DNA of 64,000 nucleotides from a bacterium (GCA_021789695.1 JAJYJH010000005.1:1-64000); one strand, 5' to 3'. Shown: positions 1-8,249, counted from the first letter of the stretch. Made by a program: numbers and translations. The notes: generated by a model from the sequence alone, not told the origin.

Positions 1-231
1 TTGACGCTACAAAATTTTGGGGTTAAGCGGAATTAAAGGAGGATAAACCTATGTGCGAATTCAGTTTTGACGCTACAAAATTTTGGGGTTAAGCGGAATT
101 CATTAAAACTACTGTAGCAAAAGGAACTAGTTTTGACGCTACAAAATTTTGGGGTTAAGCGGAATTGAGCTGGTCCAGCGTGGCCTTGACCGGGAGTTTT
201 GACGCTACAAAATTTTGGGGTTAAGCGGAAT
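1..231 (+). CRISPR. CRISPR array, type II-C, 4 repeats in view
   Basis: Four copies of a 36-bp repeat that begins GTTTTGACGC and ends AAGCGGAAT. The first is cut by the window edge (1-33, lacking 3 bases); the others are 64-99, 130-165 and 196-231, and all visible copies are identical. The three spacers (34-63, 100-129, 166-195) are each exactly 30 bases, the usual spacer size for Cas9 systems. The GTTTT start is typical of type II repeats, so crRNAs (spacer then repeat) should read left to right, converging with the cas genes. More repeats probably lie to the left. No degenerate terminal repeat is seen. Confidence 0.97.
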
Positions 232-250
232 AGGATCTCATAGGGGACTC

Positions 251-389
251 CTGCACCCCAAACACCCCAAATGATGTATAATGGTTTCAGCGTCTTAACC
301 AAACAAAGAAAATTTCGGCCACTGCCTAGCACGCACGGAATTTTCCTAAAACATAAAAACCGCGGACCTAATCAGTCTGCGGTTTTTAT
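251..389 (+). ncRNA. predicted tracrRNA
   Basis: This gene-free stretch lies between the array and cas2. On the + strand it carries blocks complementary to the repeat in the right order: CCCCAAA (265-271, also 256-262) pairs with repeat bases 19-25, CAGCGTC (288-294) has six bases (289-294) pairing with repeat bases 6-11, and AAC (297-299) pairs with bases 1-3, with a UU/UU bulge between. The middle holds about 10-19 extra bases compared with a simple anti-repeat. After it, GAAAATT (308-314) pairs with AATTTTC (339-345) around a small GGC/GCC hairpin, and the Rho-independent terminator at 355-387 ends the RNA. This order (anti-repeat, stem, terminator) is known for type II-C tracrRNAs. The 5' end is unclear: a TATAAT at 277-282 would start a shorter RNA near 289 that keeps only the lower stem. 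Confidence 0.55.
355..387. terminator. bidirectional Rho-independent terminator
   Basis: Arms AAAAACCGCGGAC (355-367) and GTCTGCGGTTTTT (375-387) form a 13-bp stem with one G-T pair and a 7-base loop. Runs of A and T at the two ends give a U-tract in either direction. It can end the array/tracrRNA transcript on + and the cas9-cas1-cas2 transcript on -, directly after the cas2 stop. Confidence 0.85.
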
Positions 390-739
390 TACCAAAACTG
401 CAATTGTTCTTTAATTTGCGGCTGTTCGTCTATTCGCCGCAGTAATTTGCGCTTTCCCCTACTCAAAGTAAGCATACCTCCCCACTGACCGTCGGTCATA
501 AACAGGCATTGTACGGTACCGGATTCCGGCACCATCCCCCTCAATTCATTGACCAATCCCTGTTTTTTCTCTAGCGTGACGGAGGACCTGGCATAAGCCG
601 AATACTGAAGCATGAGGTAACCGGAATCGAGAAGCTGATTCCGAAAATGCGCCGCATCCTTTCGTTCCTGCGCGGTAGTTACCGGCAAATCGAACAAGAC
701 AAGCAGCCAGCCCATGCGGTACCTACTTACCTTCCCCAT
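389..739 (-). CDS. cas2: CRISPR-associated endoribonuclease Cas2 (type II)
   Basis: Small adaptation protein of 116 aa that forms the Cas1-Cas2 integrase complex inserting new spacers. The N-terminal beta strand reads GWLLVLFDLPVTT, with the conserved Asp at position 17, followed by the ferredoxin-fold pattern of Cas2; length is slightly above the usual 90-110. The chosen ATG (737-739) lies inside the end of cas1, overlapping by 17 bases; a second ATG at codon 9 (MGWLLV) is possible. Last gene of the cas9-cas1-cas2 operon, with its stop touching the terminator hairpin. Confidence 0.93.
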   Translation of the reverse strand: MGKVSRYRMGWLLVLFDLPVTTAQERKDAAHFRNQLLDSGYLMLQYSAYARSSVTLEKKQGLVNELRGMVPESGTVQCLFMTDGQWGGMLTLSRGKRKLLRRIDEQPQIKEQLQFW

Positions 740-1640
740 TATTGTCTGGTCCTTTTATCAGAGGAAAGTCTATCTCACCCGCCGCCCCTCTTTGGAAAGC
801 GCCGCCCAGACTTTCAATGTAGCGGTCTATGGCGGTAATAAGCTTGAATTTCCTGCCATCGGTCATGGTCAATTTATATTCTAAAAGTTCAGCGGCCACA
901 TGTTTAACCCAAAGCCCTATATCTTTGCGCCGGTTCGCCCTGTAATAGGATAAAAGCAGCAGGTCGCAAACCGGCCGCAGCGGTTCCATCATGTCATACA
1001 GAAGGGGTTCCGCTTTGAACCGGAATCGGTGGTGTATGCCCAACTCCGGGTTCAGCCCATGGGCAAGCAGACTCCTGTGTATTATCGCGGAAATGACCGC
1101 GTAGCTGTAATTGAGCATCTGGTTTACCGGATGCTCGGCGACGCGTGTTTCCCGGGCCGCCGGGCCTTTCCGGCCGTAAAGAGCGAAGTAGCGCTGCCAG
1201 TAATGCCTGGCGGCATTCCCCTCGTCCAGTTTGCCGGAGAGTGCCTGCTCTCGCAAAGTATGCGCAGCCCCATAAAGGTCAAGAACCGCGGCCTGATTAC
1301 TAGTTTTTGCCTTAACCACCCGCTCCCACATGGCGTCGGCCGCGGCCGGAGCGAGGGCGATCTGCCGGGCAAATATATCCTGATGGATTACGGCTGGTAA
1401 GGGCACGGTTTTACCGCAGGGGCGGTAATTTTCGTCGCAATGCAGAACTATCCCCTTATTGGACACTATCCTGGAAATAGCGTCGGAAGTGAAAGCCACA
1501 CCGCGGGCCGCTATTATTACCGCCAGTATGTCGGACAAAGGCGCCCGTTTTTCAACACCGTCACCACGGCAAACCAGGCAACCTCGGTCTGCGCTCAGGC
1601 TTGAACCATGGCCGAGCACATGGATAATGTGGTAGCTCAT
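723..1640 (-). CDS. cas1: CRISPR-associated integrase Cas1 (type II)
   Basis: Spacer integrase of 305 aa. Family motifs are visible: Glu140 in LDEGNAARHYW, the His pair 203-204 in LGIHH, and Asp216/Glu219 in LLYDMMEPLRP, matching the metal-binding Glu/His/Asp set. The start is the ATG at 1638-1640, which overlaps the cas9 stop (ATGA), giving translational coupling. The reading frame stays open upstream to 1913, but that part lies inside cas9 and has no Cas1 similarity. With only cas9, cas1 and cas2 and no csn2 or cas4, the locus is type II-C. Confidence 0.95.
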   Translation of the reverse strand: MSYHIIHVLGHGSSLSADRGCLVCRGDGVEKRAPLSDILAVIIAARGVAFTSDAISRIVSNKGIVLHCDENYRPCGKTVPLPAVIHQDIFARQIALAPAAADAMWERVVKAKTSNQAAVLDLYGAAHTLREQALSGKLDEGNAARHYWQRYFALYGRKGPAARETRVAEHPVNQMLNYSYAVISAIIHRSLLAHGLNPELGIHHRFRFKAEPLLYDMMEPLRPVCDLLLLSYYRANRRKDIGLWVKHVAAELLEYKLTMTDGRKFKLITAIDRYIESLGGAFQRGAAGEIDFPLIKGPDNNGEGK

Positions 1641-4600
1641 TGGGAGACAACCATGAGCCCACCTTCTTCTACCAGATAACCTATATTCAATTTGCTGGGA
1701 ACAGGATTGCCATCCGGGCGTTCTAACGCAACCTGGCCTGTATAAGATATCGACCTCAATATATATCGTCCGCTTGGAATCTTGCACGTTTTCCGAATTT
1801 CCACAGTCTGGCCACTGCGGAAGAACAGGACATTCTCCCCGCCATACTTTGCCTGGATTGTGCCCCTCTTCGTCCGCAATGATTCCCACACATAAACCGG
1901 TTCGACGCGCCACTTGCCCTTTTCGTCCTTGTATACCAACTGCCCCAGATGCTCCTTTTTATCTCGGATATATTGACCAGGCATTGAGTTCTTCCTGGGC
2001 TCAAATATCTCGCCGTGCTTTTGAGGCTTAAGGCCGTCAGGCCCGGCCGTAATCCCCCTTGCTTCCACGTAAGCAATTTTCCTGGGCCGTGTCCCGTTCT
2101 TACACTTATACCCAGCGATAAAAGCGGCCCAGTCTTCCTGCGTGGGGTTAGCTGCCAGTTTGCGCTCAAACTCCCCCCGTATCTGCCCGCTGTAGATATA
2201 CCGGACACGCTTTTTGGCGTCAGCCACTTTCAGCTTTCCCCAATCCTCAAGCCGGGTAGGTTTATCGCTTGTTTTCGCCGTGGTGATAGCGACATAATCA
2301 GCATCGCCTTCGGCCTTTCTCATTCCCAGCATAGTATCCGCTATGACTGGCTTTTTGAATTTCACATTTGTAGGGACCACCGTCTCGAGATTCTTCTGCG
2401 CGTAACCGGTATGGAACCAGGCCGGCAGGTTGAAGTCCCCGGTTTCCTTGTTGTATTCCATATCCGCTTCCATTGAAATCACCAGTGCGTCCAGAGCGTG
2501 GTGCCGGAGATTACCGCGATTCTTTGCTTTCCCCGCCCTAACAAGCTTCAAAAATTCCTCATCGGTTTTGTCCGGGTGCAGCAGGCGGTCAAGTTTATAG
2601 CGCCGGCGAACACGCGCGGTCTGCGCTCCATTGGATACAAACACGCGTTTACTTTCGCCCTTTACGCCTTCGGCCCAGCCAAAATACAAGGATGTTATAT
2701 TTTGCGCCAGTTTGGCTATATATGCCGTTTCAGCCAGAGCTGTATATTTTCCCACCAACTTTTCCGGCTCGGTGGAAAGCAATAATTGCCGCTTCTTCGG
2801 GGATAGATGGCAGGAATTTCTGGCTATTTTTTCCTCCAGCTTATCCCAGGCGGGAGTATTTGCCAACCACTGGTATGGGGTCCTGTCCTTTTTGGTCTGG
2901 TTATTGGAGTAGCGCGTCAAGACCAGATTATAGAAAGCGTCCGGGCCACCTGCGGAGCGCGGCACGATATGATCTATTTCACAGGATGCGATATCAGTCT
3001 CGGCTATTTTCTCGTTCTCACCCGCCTCGTAATAATCCAGCCCGTCCTGTTCTCGAAAAAGCCGCATCTTCAGCAGGCCGTCGCCTTTCAGACCCAAGCC
3101 CTCCGCCACTTTATATGCAATGTCGCGGGCTTTCTGATTATCACGGATACGCTTCTCATATTCCTTTTTAGCTTTCTCGCCCATAAAGTCTTCGCGGACG
3201 AATTCGAAATATATCTTATCCGGAACTCCGTGGGCGTCTTTCATACTCTGCAGGCGGCTCACCAGGTAATGCAGACGGTGCCTTACAACGGGATTGCGGA
3301 CATCGTTAATTATCTCGTTTATGCGCCGCTGGCTGTCCGCGGCGCTGCCCAGGATGGATGCGTCTTTAAGGCGGTTGTCCGGTATGTGAATGGCATACCA
3401 GGAGTTCCCCATATTCTTAAGGAATTCATATTCGCTTGTCAGAAGCCCCTTACGCGGATCTTCGTTCTTAAAACCTTCCGCCTTCGTCGCATGGAATTCT
3501 GCCGGACCTGCGCCCGAAAGCAGTAACTCTTTAACCAACCGCAATGCCGGGCGGCAATAGGAAGAGCGCCCGCCGATCTTGGGAGCTGGGATATTAGGAT
3601 GCGCCGGATTGACCTCGCAGCCCATGCGGTTAGCCAGCCATTTACGCCATTGCGTAGCGGTAAGATAATACTGTGTTTTCCATACCCCTTTCTGAAACAG
3701 CAAAGCGTGCCAGGCGGCCTGCGGCGAGTCACCAGTTTTCTTGTTTTCCTGGAGCGGATATGCCTGCGGCCAGACGTTTTCAACAAAGCCCCGGAATATT
3801 TCGGCAAGTTGGGCAGGCTCAAGGGCGCAATCCGGCTTATCGCCGTATGAGTAGCGAATATTTTTCAATGCCAGCAAAAAGCGCACTTCCTTATTAAGCG
3901 GGTCTTCTGCCTTGCAAACATTTAGCCTGGGGACAAGACAGCATTTATTTACGGCGCGGTTGTCGAATCGGGGCGTTTTCTGCGCGAATATTCCCTCTCC
4001 TTCTTTTTCCCCGCCCCGAATATGCCGCCATTCTTTGGAGTTCGTTATGGACGGAAACGCTACTCCCGGCTCTCCGTACATCACATGGTTTTCCCGGCCT
4101 TTCAGTTTAGGGAACAACTTTGCGGCCTGGGCGAGCAGCAACTTCAGCTCCTTCTCAACAAGCCGCCGCGGAGCTACGAAAGCTACGCCATCTTTATTCC
4201 TGGCAGCGCCGGGAGCGGGTGTTTCATGGCGCAGTTTAAAATCTTCCGGAAACCGCGGGTTCCATAAGCCCATGCGCTCCGCCTCATAGTAGCAGGGCAG
4301 ACGGCAAGCTTCTGGATAGGTTGCAAGACGCGCCTCGTACGCGCCGGCGGCGGTGGAATTTTTCTTTTCGTCCTCATGGTCTTCCGGTTCGTGCTCCGCG
4401 GGCACGACGTTTTCTTCGCCTTCATCCTCCGGGATATTTCTTTTTGAGTTCTTAGCCCATGGCAATTCCTCTGCAGGCATAAAGCCGCGATGCTGCAGCG
4501 CGGACCAGACAGCTTTAAACACCTGCCAGCCAGCCAGCGGTTTCCCCTGCGCAAGAGCTATGCGAAGCAGTGCTGAATTGTAAATAGTGTCGTCACCGGA

Positions 4601-4921
4601 AGCGGAAAATTCCCGCAACATGCGCGGATCAGGGTTATGCCGCAGAAGGTTCCCCTCCGAAGGACCATAGATAGGCTGGCGGGTCTCCAGCGTCTCTATG
4701 CCGCACTCGGCGCAGCATTTTCGCCACCACGCCTCACGTTTTCGGTGCGCCAGCCGTGTGCGGATCATCCGTCTGCGGGTCGCGGCATCATCAGTGGATG
4801 CGTATTTCTCAGGGATTAATAAGGACTCCAACCGCTTAACTTCTTCACCCTGCCTCACACATACACCAAGGCTGGCGACTCCCATATCAAACGCAAAAAC
4901 AGGTCCCTTCTTATTGGACAT
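1637..4921 (-). CDS. cas9: CRISPR-associated endonuclease Cas9 (type II-C)
   Basis: RNA-guided DNA endonuclease of 1094 aa, in the compact II-C range. All catalytic parts are seen: RuvC-I FAFDMGVASLG (Asp12), Arg-rich bridge helix (about 46-66), RuvC-II IYFEFVRE (Glu573), HNH CEIDHIVP with Asp650/His651 and a later Asn674, and RuvC-III LRHHALDAL (His808, Asp811). The REC lobe lies around 70-550 and the PAM-interacting end around 850-1094. An unusual acidic stretch is at about 164-187. A strong Shine-Dalgarno (GGGGGAG, 4925-4931) fixes the start at 4921. It is the first gene of the operon and overlaps cas1 by 4 bases. It should use the crRNAs from the array and the tracrRNA at 251-389. Nothing suggests inactivation. 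Confidence 0.98.
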   Translation of the reverse strand: MSNKKGPVFAFDMGVASLGVCVRQGEEVKRLESLLIPEKYASTDDAATRRRMIRTRLAHRKREAWWRKCCAECGIETLETRQPIYGPSEGNLLRHNPDPRMLREFSASGDDTIYNSALLRIALAQGKPLAGWQVFKAVWSALQHRGFMPAEELPWAKNSKRNIPEDEGEENVVPAEHEPEDHEDEKKNSTAAGAYEARLATYPEACRLPCYYEAERMGLWNPRFPEDFKLRHETPAPGAARNKDGVAFVAPRRLVEKELKLLLAQAAKLFPKLKGRENHVMYGEPGVAFPSITNSKEWRHIRGGEKEGEGIFAQKTPRFDNRAVNKCCLVPRLNVCKAEDPLNKEVRFLLALKNIRYSYGDKPDCALEPAQLAEIFRGFVENVWPQAYPLQENKKTGDSPQAAWHALLFQKGVWKTQYYLTATQWRKWLANRMGCEVNPAHPNIPAPKIGGRSSYCRPALRLVKELLLSGAGPAEFHATKAEGFKNEDPRKGLLTSEYEFLKNMGNSWYAIHIPDNRLKDASILGSAADSQRRINEIINDVRNPVVRHRLHYLVSRLQSMKDAHGVPDKIYFEFVREDFMGEKAKKEYEKRIRDNQKARDIAYKVAEGLGLKGDGLLKMRLFREQDGLDYYEAGENEKIAETDIASCEIDHIVPRSAGGPDAFYNLVLTRYSNNQTKKDRTPYQWLANTPAWDKLEEKIARNSCHLSPKKRQLLLSTEPEKLVGKYTALAETAYIAKLAQNITSLYFGWAEGVKGESKRVFVSNGAQTARVRRRYKLDRLLHPDKTDEEFLKLVRAGKAKNRGNLRHHALDALVISMEADMEYNKETGDFNLPAWFHTGYAQKNLETVVPTNVKFKKPVIADTMLGMRKAEGDADYVAITTAKTSDKPTRLEDWGKLKVADAKKRVRYIYSGQIRGEFERKLAANPTQEDWAAFIAGYKCKNGTRPRKIAYVEARGITAGPDGLKPQKHGEIFEPRKNSMPGQYIRDKKEHLGQLVYKDEKGKWRVEPVYVWESLRTKRGTIQAKYGGENVLFFRSGQTVEIRKTCKIPSGRYILRSISYTGQVALERPDGNPVPSKLNIGYLVEEGGLMVVSQ

Positions 4922-4934
4922 CTTCTCCCCCTAA

Positions 4935-4963
4935 TTTATCTCAAAACGGTAGTAGTGAAACGT
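4935..4963 (-). promoter_or_regulatory. possible cas operon promoter
   Basis: On the minus strand a TTTCAC box is followed after 16 bases by TAAATT, shortly before the cas9 Shine-Dalgarno. Both boxes match the sigma-70 consensus at only about 4 of 6 bases. The gap to the fic stop is only about 60 bases, so read-through from fic is an alternative. Confidence 0.25.
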
Positions 4964-4984
4964 CCCCGTAAACGGTCTCTTCTG

Positions 4985-5986
4985 TTATTTAAGCAAATAC
5001 TTCGTATTCTTGTGCGCCCCCTCCGTAGATACTACCCCGGCTTTTAGCAGTGGCTTAAGCGCGTAATGCGCGCCGGGGGCGGTTACGCGCAGGGCGCGGG
5101 CTATTTCCCTTATGCCAAGCGGGCCGCGCTCGCGCAGGGTACGCAGAAGTTTTTCCTGCCGCAGAGTAAGGGACACGGGCAAACCTTTGCCCTTCAAGCC
5201 GAGAGCGGCCATGCGGCCCTGCACACGCTCAAGTGTCTCCAACACGGCTTCAGACATGAATTCCAACCAGGAACCCAAGTCTTCCCCTTCCACCTGCACG
5301 CGCTGGAGGGCTTTTATGTACAAGGCGCGATTCTCAAGTAATATTTCGTCCAGGGCAAAAACATGAAGCGTATCAAAACCAGCCATATAGAGCTGCCAGA
5401 TAGCCAATGCCCTGGCCACACGGCCATTGCCGTCGCGAAACGGGTGGATCTCAACAAAACGCAGATGAAGCAGTGCCGAAGAAAAAACAGCCGGCAGATC
5501 TTTGGCCTCGGTATCCAGCCAATGCAGCAAATCCCGCATTAGGCCGGGGATTTTTTTCCAAGGCGCGCCCACATGCAGTCCTGCCCGCACATCCAACCGC
5601 CGGTAAGCGCCTATCGGGCCATCGTCGCAGGCCCCTTCACCCATCAGCTTATGCATGAATAAAACGTCTTTCTCGGTAATATGCGCGGCCTTCTCACGCT
5701 TTTGCAGCCATTCCAACGCGGCAAGGTAGTTCTGCGCCATTCGGACGTCTTTATTGGGGTAGCCAAGGGCCTTTTTCCCCTCCATAAGCCCCTTCACGGC
5801 CTCAAGGGAGAGGGTGCAGCCCTCTATGGCGGTCGAACCCCAGGCGGCGCGGGCCATGGCGTCTTTTACCAGGGAAGGCACCCAGGGAACCTTTACGGCA
5901 GAAGCACGAATCTGCTCTTTGATCTCCGTTATGCTTTCCAGAAGGCGATAGACCCTGGCGGGTACCTTAAATTCAGGCTTATACAT
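4985..5986 (-). CDS. Fic family protein (probable AMP transferase) with C-terminal winged helix
   Basis: 333 aa. The Fic active-site motif HPFRDGNGR is at 181-189, complete with His181 and the GNGR anion hole. An inhibitory helix motif of the form (S/T)xxxE(G/N) is at 51-56 (STAIEG), placing it with class II Fic proteins whose activity is blocked in cis by the Glu. Residues about 268-333 look like a winged helix-turn-helix (LGIREIARALRV), common in this Fic subgroup, suggesting DNA binding and possible self-regulation. Fic enzymes usually transfer AMP to a hydroxyl of a target protein; the target here is unknown. It lies directly upstream of cas9 on the same strand, and a mutated fragment of a second copy lies at 8250-8367. 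The mRNA may be leaderless. Confidence 0.92.
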   Translation of the reverse strand: MYKPEFKVPARVYRLLESITEIKEQIRASAVKVPWVPSLVKDAMARAAWGSTAIEGCTLSLEAVKGLMEGKKALGYPNKDVRMAQNYLAALEWLQKREKAAHITEKDVLFMHKLMGEGACDDGPIGAYRRLDVRAGLHVGAPWKKIPGLMRDLLHWLDTEAKDLPAVFSSALLHLRFVEIHPFRDGNGRVARALAIWQLYMAGFDTLHVFALDEILLENRALYIKALQRVQVEGEDLGSWLEFMSEAVLETLERVQGRMAALGLKGKGLPVSLTLRQEKLLRTLRERGPLGIREIARALRVTAPGAHYALKPLLKAGVVSTEGAHKNTKYLLK

Positions 5987-5989
5987 GCA

Positions 5990-6021
5990 TAAAGTTTACA
6001 TAAAGTTATTCGTAAAGTCAA
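5990..6021 (-). promoter_or_regulatory. fic promoter with three phased TAAAGT repeats
   Basis: Minus strand: -35 TTGACT (6016-6021), 17-base spacer, -10 TAAACT (5993-5998), an almost ideal sigma-70 layout. Transcription should start about at the ATG (5986), so the mRNA would be leaderless. Read on the + strand, TAAAGT occurs at 5990-5995, 6001-6006 and 6013-6018, spaced 11 and 12 bases (about one helix turn), overlapping both boxes. This is the layout expected of an operator bound by an oligomeric repressor, possibly the Fic winged helix itself. Confidence 0.6.
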
Positions 6022-6143
6022 AACGATATTGGTTTAGGAAGCGTCATGCTTATTCGGCAGTTATGAGGCATCCGATTCACTGGAAAGTGATCGGTTGAAA
6101 ATGGTGATCGGATTGGTGATCGCTTCTAGGTCTGTCTAGCGAC

Positions 6144-6192
6144 TTCTCCTGATTCGTCAGGAGAATAAAAAAGCACGACTCTCGTCGTGCTT
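6144..6192 (-). terminator. tandem hairpins, terminator of the methyltransferase gene
   Basis: AAGCACGAC (6171-6179) and GTCGTGCTT (6184-6192) form a 9-bp stem with a 4-base loop; on the minus strand it is followed by a T-rich tract (TTTTTTATT), a classic intrinsic terminator for the gene ending at 6263. Immediately beyond is a second perfect 9-bp stem with a TTCG loop (6144-6165). The rest of 5987-6262 holds three TGATCG copies (6089-6121) and nothing else recognised. Confidence 0.75.
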
Positions 6193-6262
6193 ATTCTACC
6201 GAGATGCCCATGCTTCCTTCAATTTACACCCGAAATCTTAACACAACCGAATCCCCCTCGCT

Positions 6263-7099
6263 TCAGCTGGGATGAATTGCAGGGGGGAGGTCAGACGACG
6301 CCATTAAATTAGCCGGGATCAGCGGCTCATTAAAATCAGCAAAATATGGACGAAACTTATCAAGCAACTTTTTAAATTCAGACATCTGTTCCACAGGTCT
6401 ATTTTTCCATGCCACAAACCCCAAGTTCAATGGAATTTTCTCATTTGGATATGCGTAGTTGAAAATCATCCAATAACGAAAACCTGCTGCAAGAAGCAAT
6501 TCCCTTAAGGCATCTCTATCAAATAGAGATTTATGCAATTGTTGAGTCCAATATTCAGGAGCCATCTCGGGATCTCCGTGTGTATATCGGTACACTTGAA
6601 ATAAGTCGAAGTATTCACTGCGCCCAGGATGGCCAGGAAGGCGCGAAAGGTAGGATTCCGCGATTACTTTAAAATCCGGCAGCATCAAAAAAACGACAAC
6701 GCCATCATGATTCAAAACCCTGTGGCAGTCTTTGAGCAAAGGAATTTGTTGTCTTCTGTACAAATGTTCAAAAAACGCACTGGAAAAGATCAAACTTACA
6801 CTATTCTCCTTAAACCTGCGCAAACTGCCACAATCCATAATCACATCAGCCGCCCTTGTCGCCCGATATTCGCAGTTCAACATACCAGGCAAATGCTGAT
6901 CTCCACATCCAAGATGCAACTGAAGCCCACTTTTAGTTTTATAAAGATGGCGAGCCTTCGCGCGCCATAACAGCGCAGCACGAAGTTTTCGATAAAAATA
7001 TACCGGCGTTTTTAGTAATTCAAAGACATGTTTAGCGGCCAACACATCATTATCTCCAATTTTGTTTCTTGCGAAGTTTTTCCAATCCGAGAAGCCCAT
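6263..7099 (-). CDS. SAM-dependent methyltransferase-like protein
   Basis: 278 aa. A class I methyltransferase core is indicated by LQLHLGCGDQ (SAM-binding loop), an acidic strand end at VIMDCG, and the later segment VLNHDGVVVFLMLPDF typical of motif III in the type 11 group. The substrate cannot be told; relatives often sit in polysaccharide clusters, but none is here. The start chosen is the ATG at 7099 with AGGGGTG before it; a GTG at 7135 in frame has no ribosome site. Base composition is clearly lower in GC than the neighbours and codon choice differs (many AT-ending codons), suggesting recent transfer. Confidence 0.7.
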   Translation of the reverse strand: MGFSDWKNFARNKIGDNDVLAAKHVFELLKTPVYFYRKLRAALLWRAKARHLYKTKSGLQLHLGCGDQHLPGMLNCEYRATRAADVIMDCGSLRRFKENSVSLIFSSAFFEHLYRRQQIPLLKDCHRVLNHDGVVVFLMLPDFKVIAESYLSRLPGHPGRSEYFDLFQVYRYTHGDPEMAPEYWTQQLHKSLFDRDALRELLLAAGFRYWMIFNYAYPNEKIPLNLGFVAWKNRPVEQMSEFKKLLDKFRPYFADFNEPLIPANLMASSDLPPAIHPS

Positions 7100-7147
7100 A
7101 TTCACCCCTTGGCAGCGCGCTTTCATCTCACACACATGGAAAGGCGC

Positions 7148-8158
7148 TTACCTAGATAAAGTTATTGTAAGGAAGGCGACATAAAGCCCTCCGTTTACCA
7201 GCAAAGCTCCTATGGGCAGCCCGCCGGAACGGGCATTGAGCCGAAGCCACGCCGCGGCGACCAGGGTGATTACCATGCCGGTCAGCACCTCGACGCGCGG
7301 CTGCCAGGGCGTGAGCATGATGCCGATGGCCGGAAGCAAAGTACCCTGGAACACCATGGCCCCCGTGATATTCCCGAAAGCCAGAGTATCTTTGTCGCGC
7401 CGGATCCAGAGGATGCTGTTGACCTTCTCCGGCAACTCGGTGGCGATCGGGATAATGAGCAGCGAGATCAGCAGCGCGGAGACACCGAGCAGATGCGAAA
7501 CCCCGTCCACCGCGGTAATAAATCCTTTCGCCCCGAAGACAAGGAGCGCAAGCCCGACGGCGAGCTGGACCAGGATGGTCGCCAGGTTCGTAGGCAAGCC
7601 AAGCCGGCCCAAGAACATTTTTTCATCCGCCTCCGTGCCATGTCCGTCTTCGACCAGCTTTTCCGAAGCCCGCAGCGTAAGCATGATGTAAACAAAATAC
7701 GTCAGCACCAGCGCGAAACTTATCGCTCCGCGGATATAGCGGGCCTCCTGCGGAATATACATGGAGACGGCTGCCAAGGTGAAGGCGCATAAAAAGAAAT
7801 TCAGGTCGCGCACAAAACCTGTCCGCTCCGGCCGGATATGTCCGCTCACCCCCCGCCTCCGGAGAATGGTTAGCGCCATAAGACAGGAACTTAATGTGGA
7901 CAGCATAAGCGGCGCGCCTAGTATGGCGCCCACGCCAATCTCCTCGTTCACGTTAACGTTAGAGGTCCCCGCAAAAAGGGCGAGCAAGGGGACCATTGTT
8001 TCCGGGAGCGCCGTTCCGACGGCGGCGAAGATAGAGCCGGTCATACCCTCGGAGATCCCGAGTTTATCCCCGAGATGTTCCAGCGCGTTGGTAAAAAGCT
8101 CCGCGGCGGCCAAAATAACGAAGAGCATTAAGATCAACCGCAACCCGAAACCAGCCAT
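7148..8158 (-). CDS. sodium/calcium exchanger family protein (CaCA, YrbG-like)
   Basis: 336 aa, about ten hydrophobic segments in two homologous halves. The two alpha-repeat signatures are seen as GTALPETMVPL (first half) and IATELPEKVNS (second half), each with the Pro-Glu pair that binds the cation in NCX-type exchangers. It should exchange Ca2+ (or K+) for Na+ or H+ across the inner membrane. The ATG at 8158 with GGAG seven bases upstream is preferred over a TTG at 8170. Stand-alone gene; the fic fragment lies directly upstream. Confidence 0.85.
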   Translation of the reverse strand: MAGFGLRLILMLFVILAAAELFTNALEHLGDKLGISEGMTGSIFAAVGTALPETMVPLLALFAGTSNVNVNEEIGVGAILGAPLMLSTLSSCLMALTILRRRGVSGHIRPERTGFVRDLNFFLCAFTLAAVSMYIPQEARYIRGAISFALVLTYFVYIMLTLRASEKLVEDGHGTEADEKMFLGRLGLPTNLATILVQLAVGLALLVFGAKGFITAVDGVSHLLGVSALLISLLIIPIATELPEKVNSILWIRRDKDTLAFGNITGAMVFQGTLLPAIGIMLTPWQPRVEVLTGMVITLVAAAWLRLNARSGGLPIGALLVNGGLYVAFLTITLSR

Positions 8159-8249
8159 AATCCGCTCCAATACTGCGCAAAGAATTCCCGCTTAATGCCG
8201 TTCAAAAACCAATCTTAGAATCAGAATATGTTTGGCCCCCTGATCTTAT

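Noticed and set aside
166-195. Spacer 3 as a self-targeting spacer (its GC content is host-like)
   Set aside because: Partial matches of about 11 bases were seen near 23410 only; no full 30-base match was found by eye.
277-282. TATAAT as the certain tracrRNA promoter
   Set aside because: It falls inside the predicted anti-repeat and has no -35, so it may be chance; kept only as an alternative start.
33-332. Open frame of 99 codons across the CRISPR array on the minus strand
   Set aside because: It repeats the same peptide for every CRISPR repeat; it is array DNA, not a gene.
1641-1913. N-terminal extension of Cas1
   Set aside because: It lies in another frame of cas9, has no Cas1 similarity, and the ATG overlapping the cas9 stop gives a normal-length Cas1.
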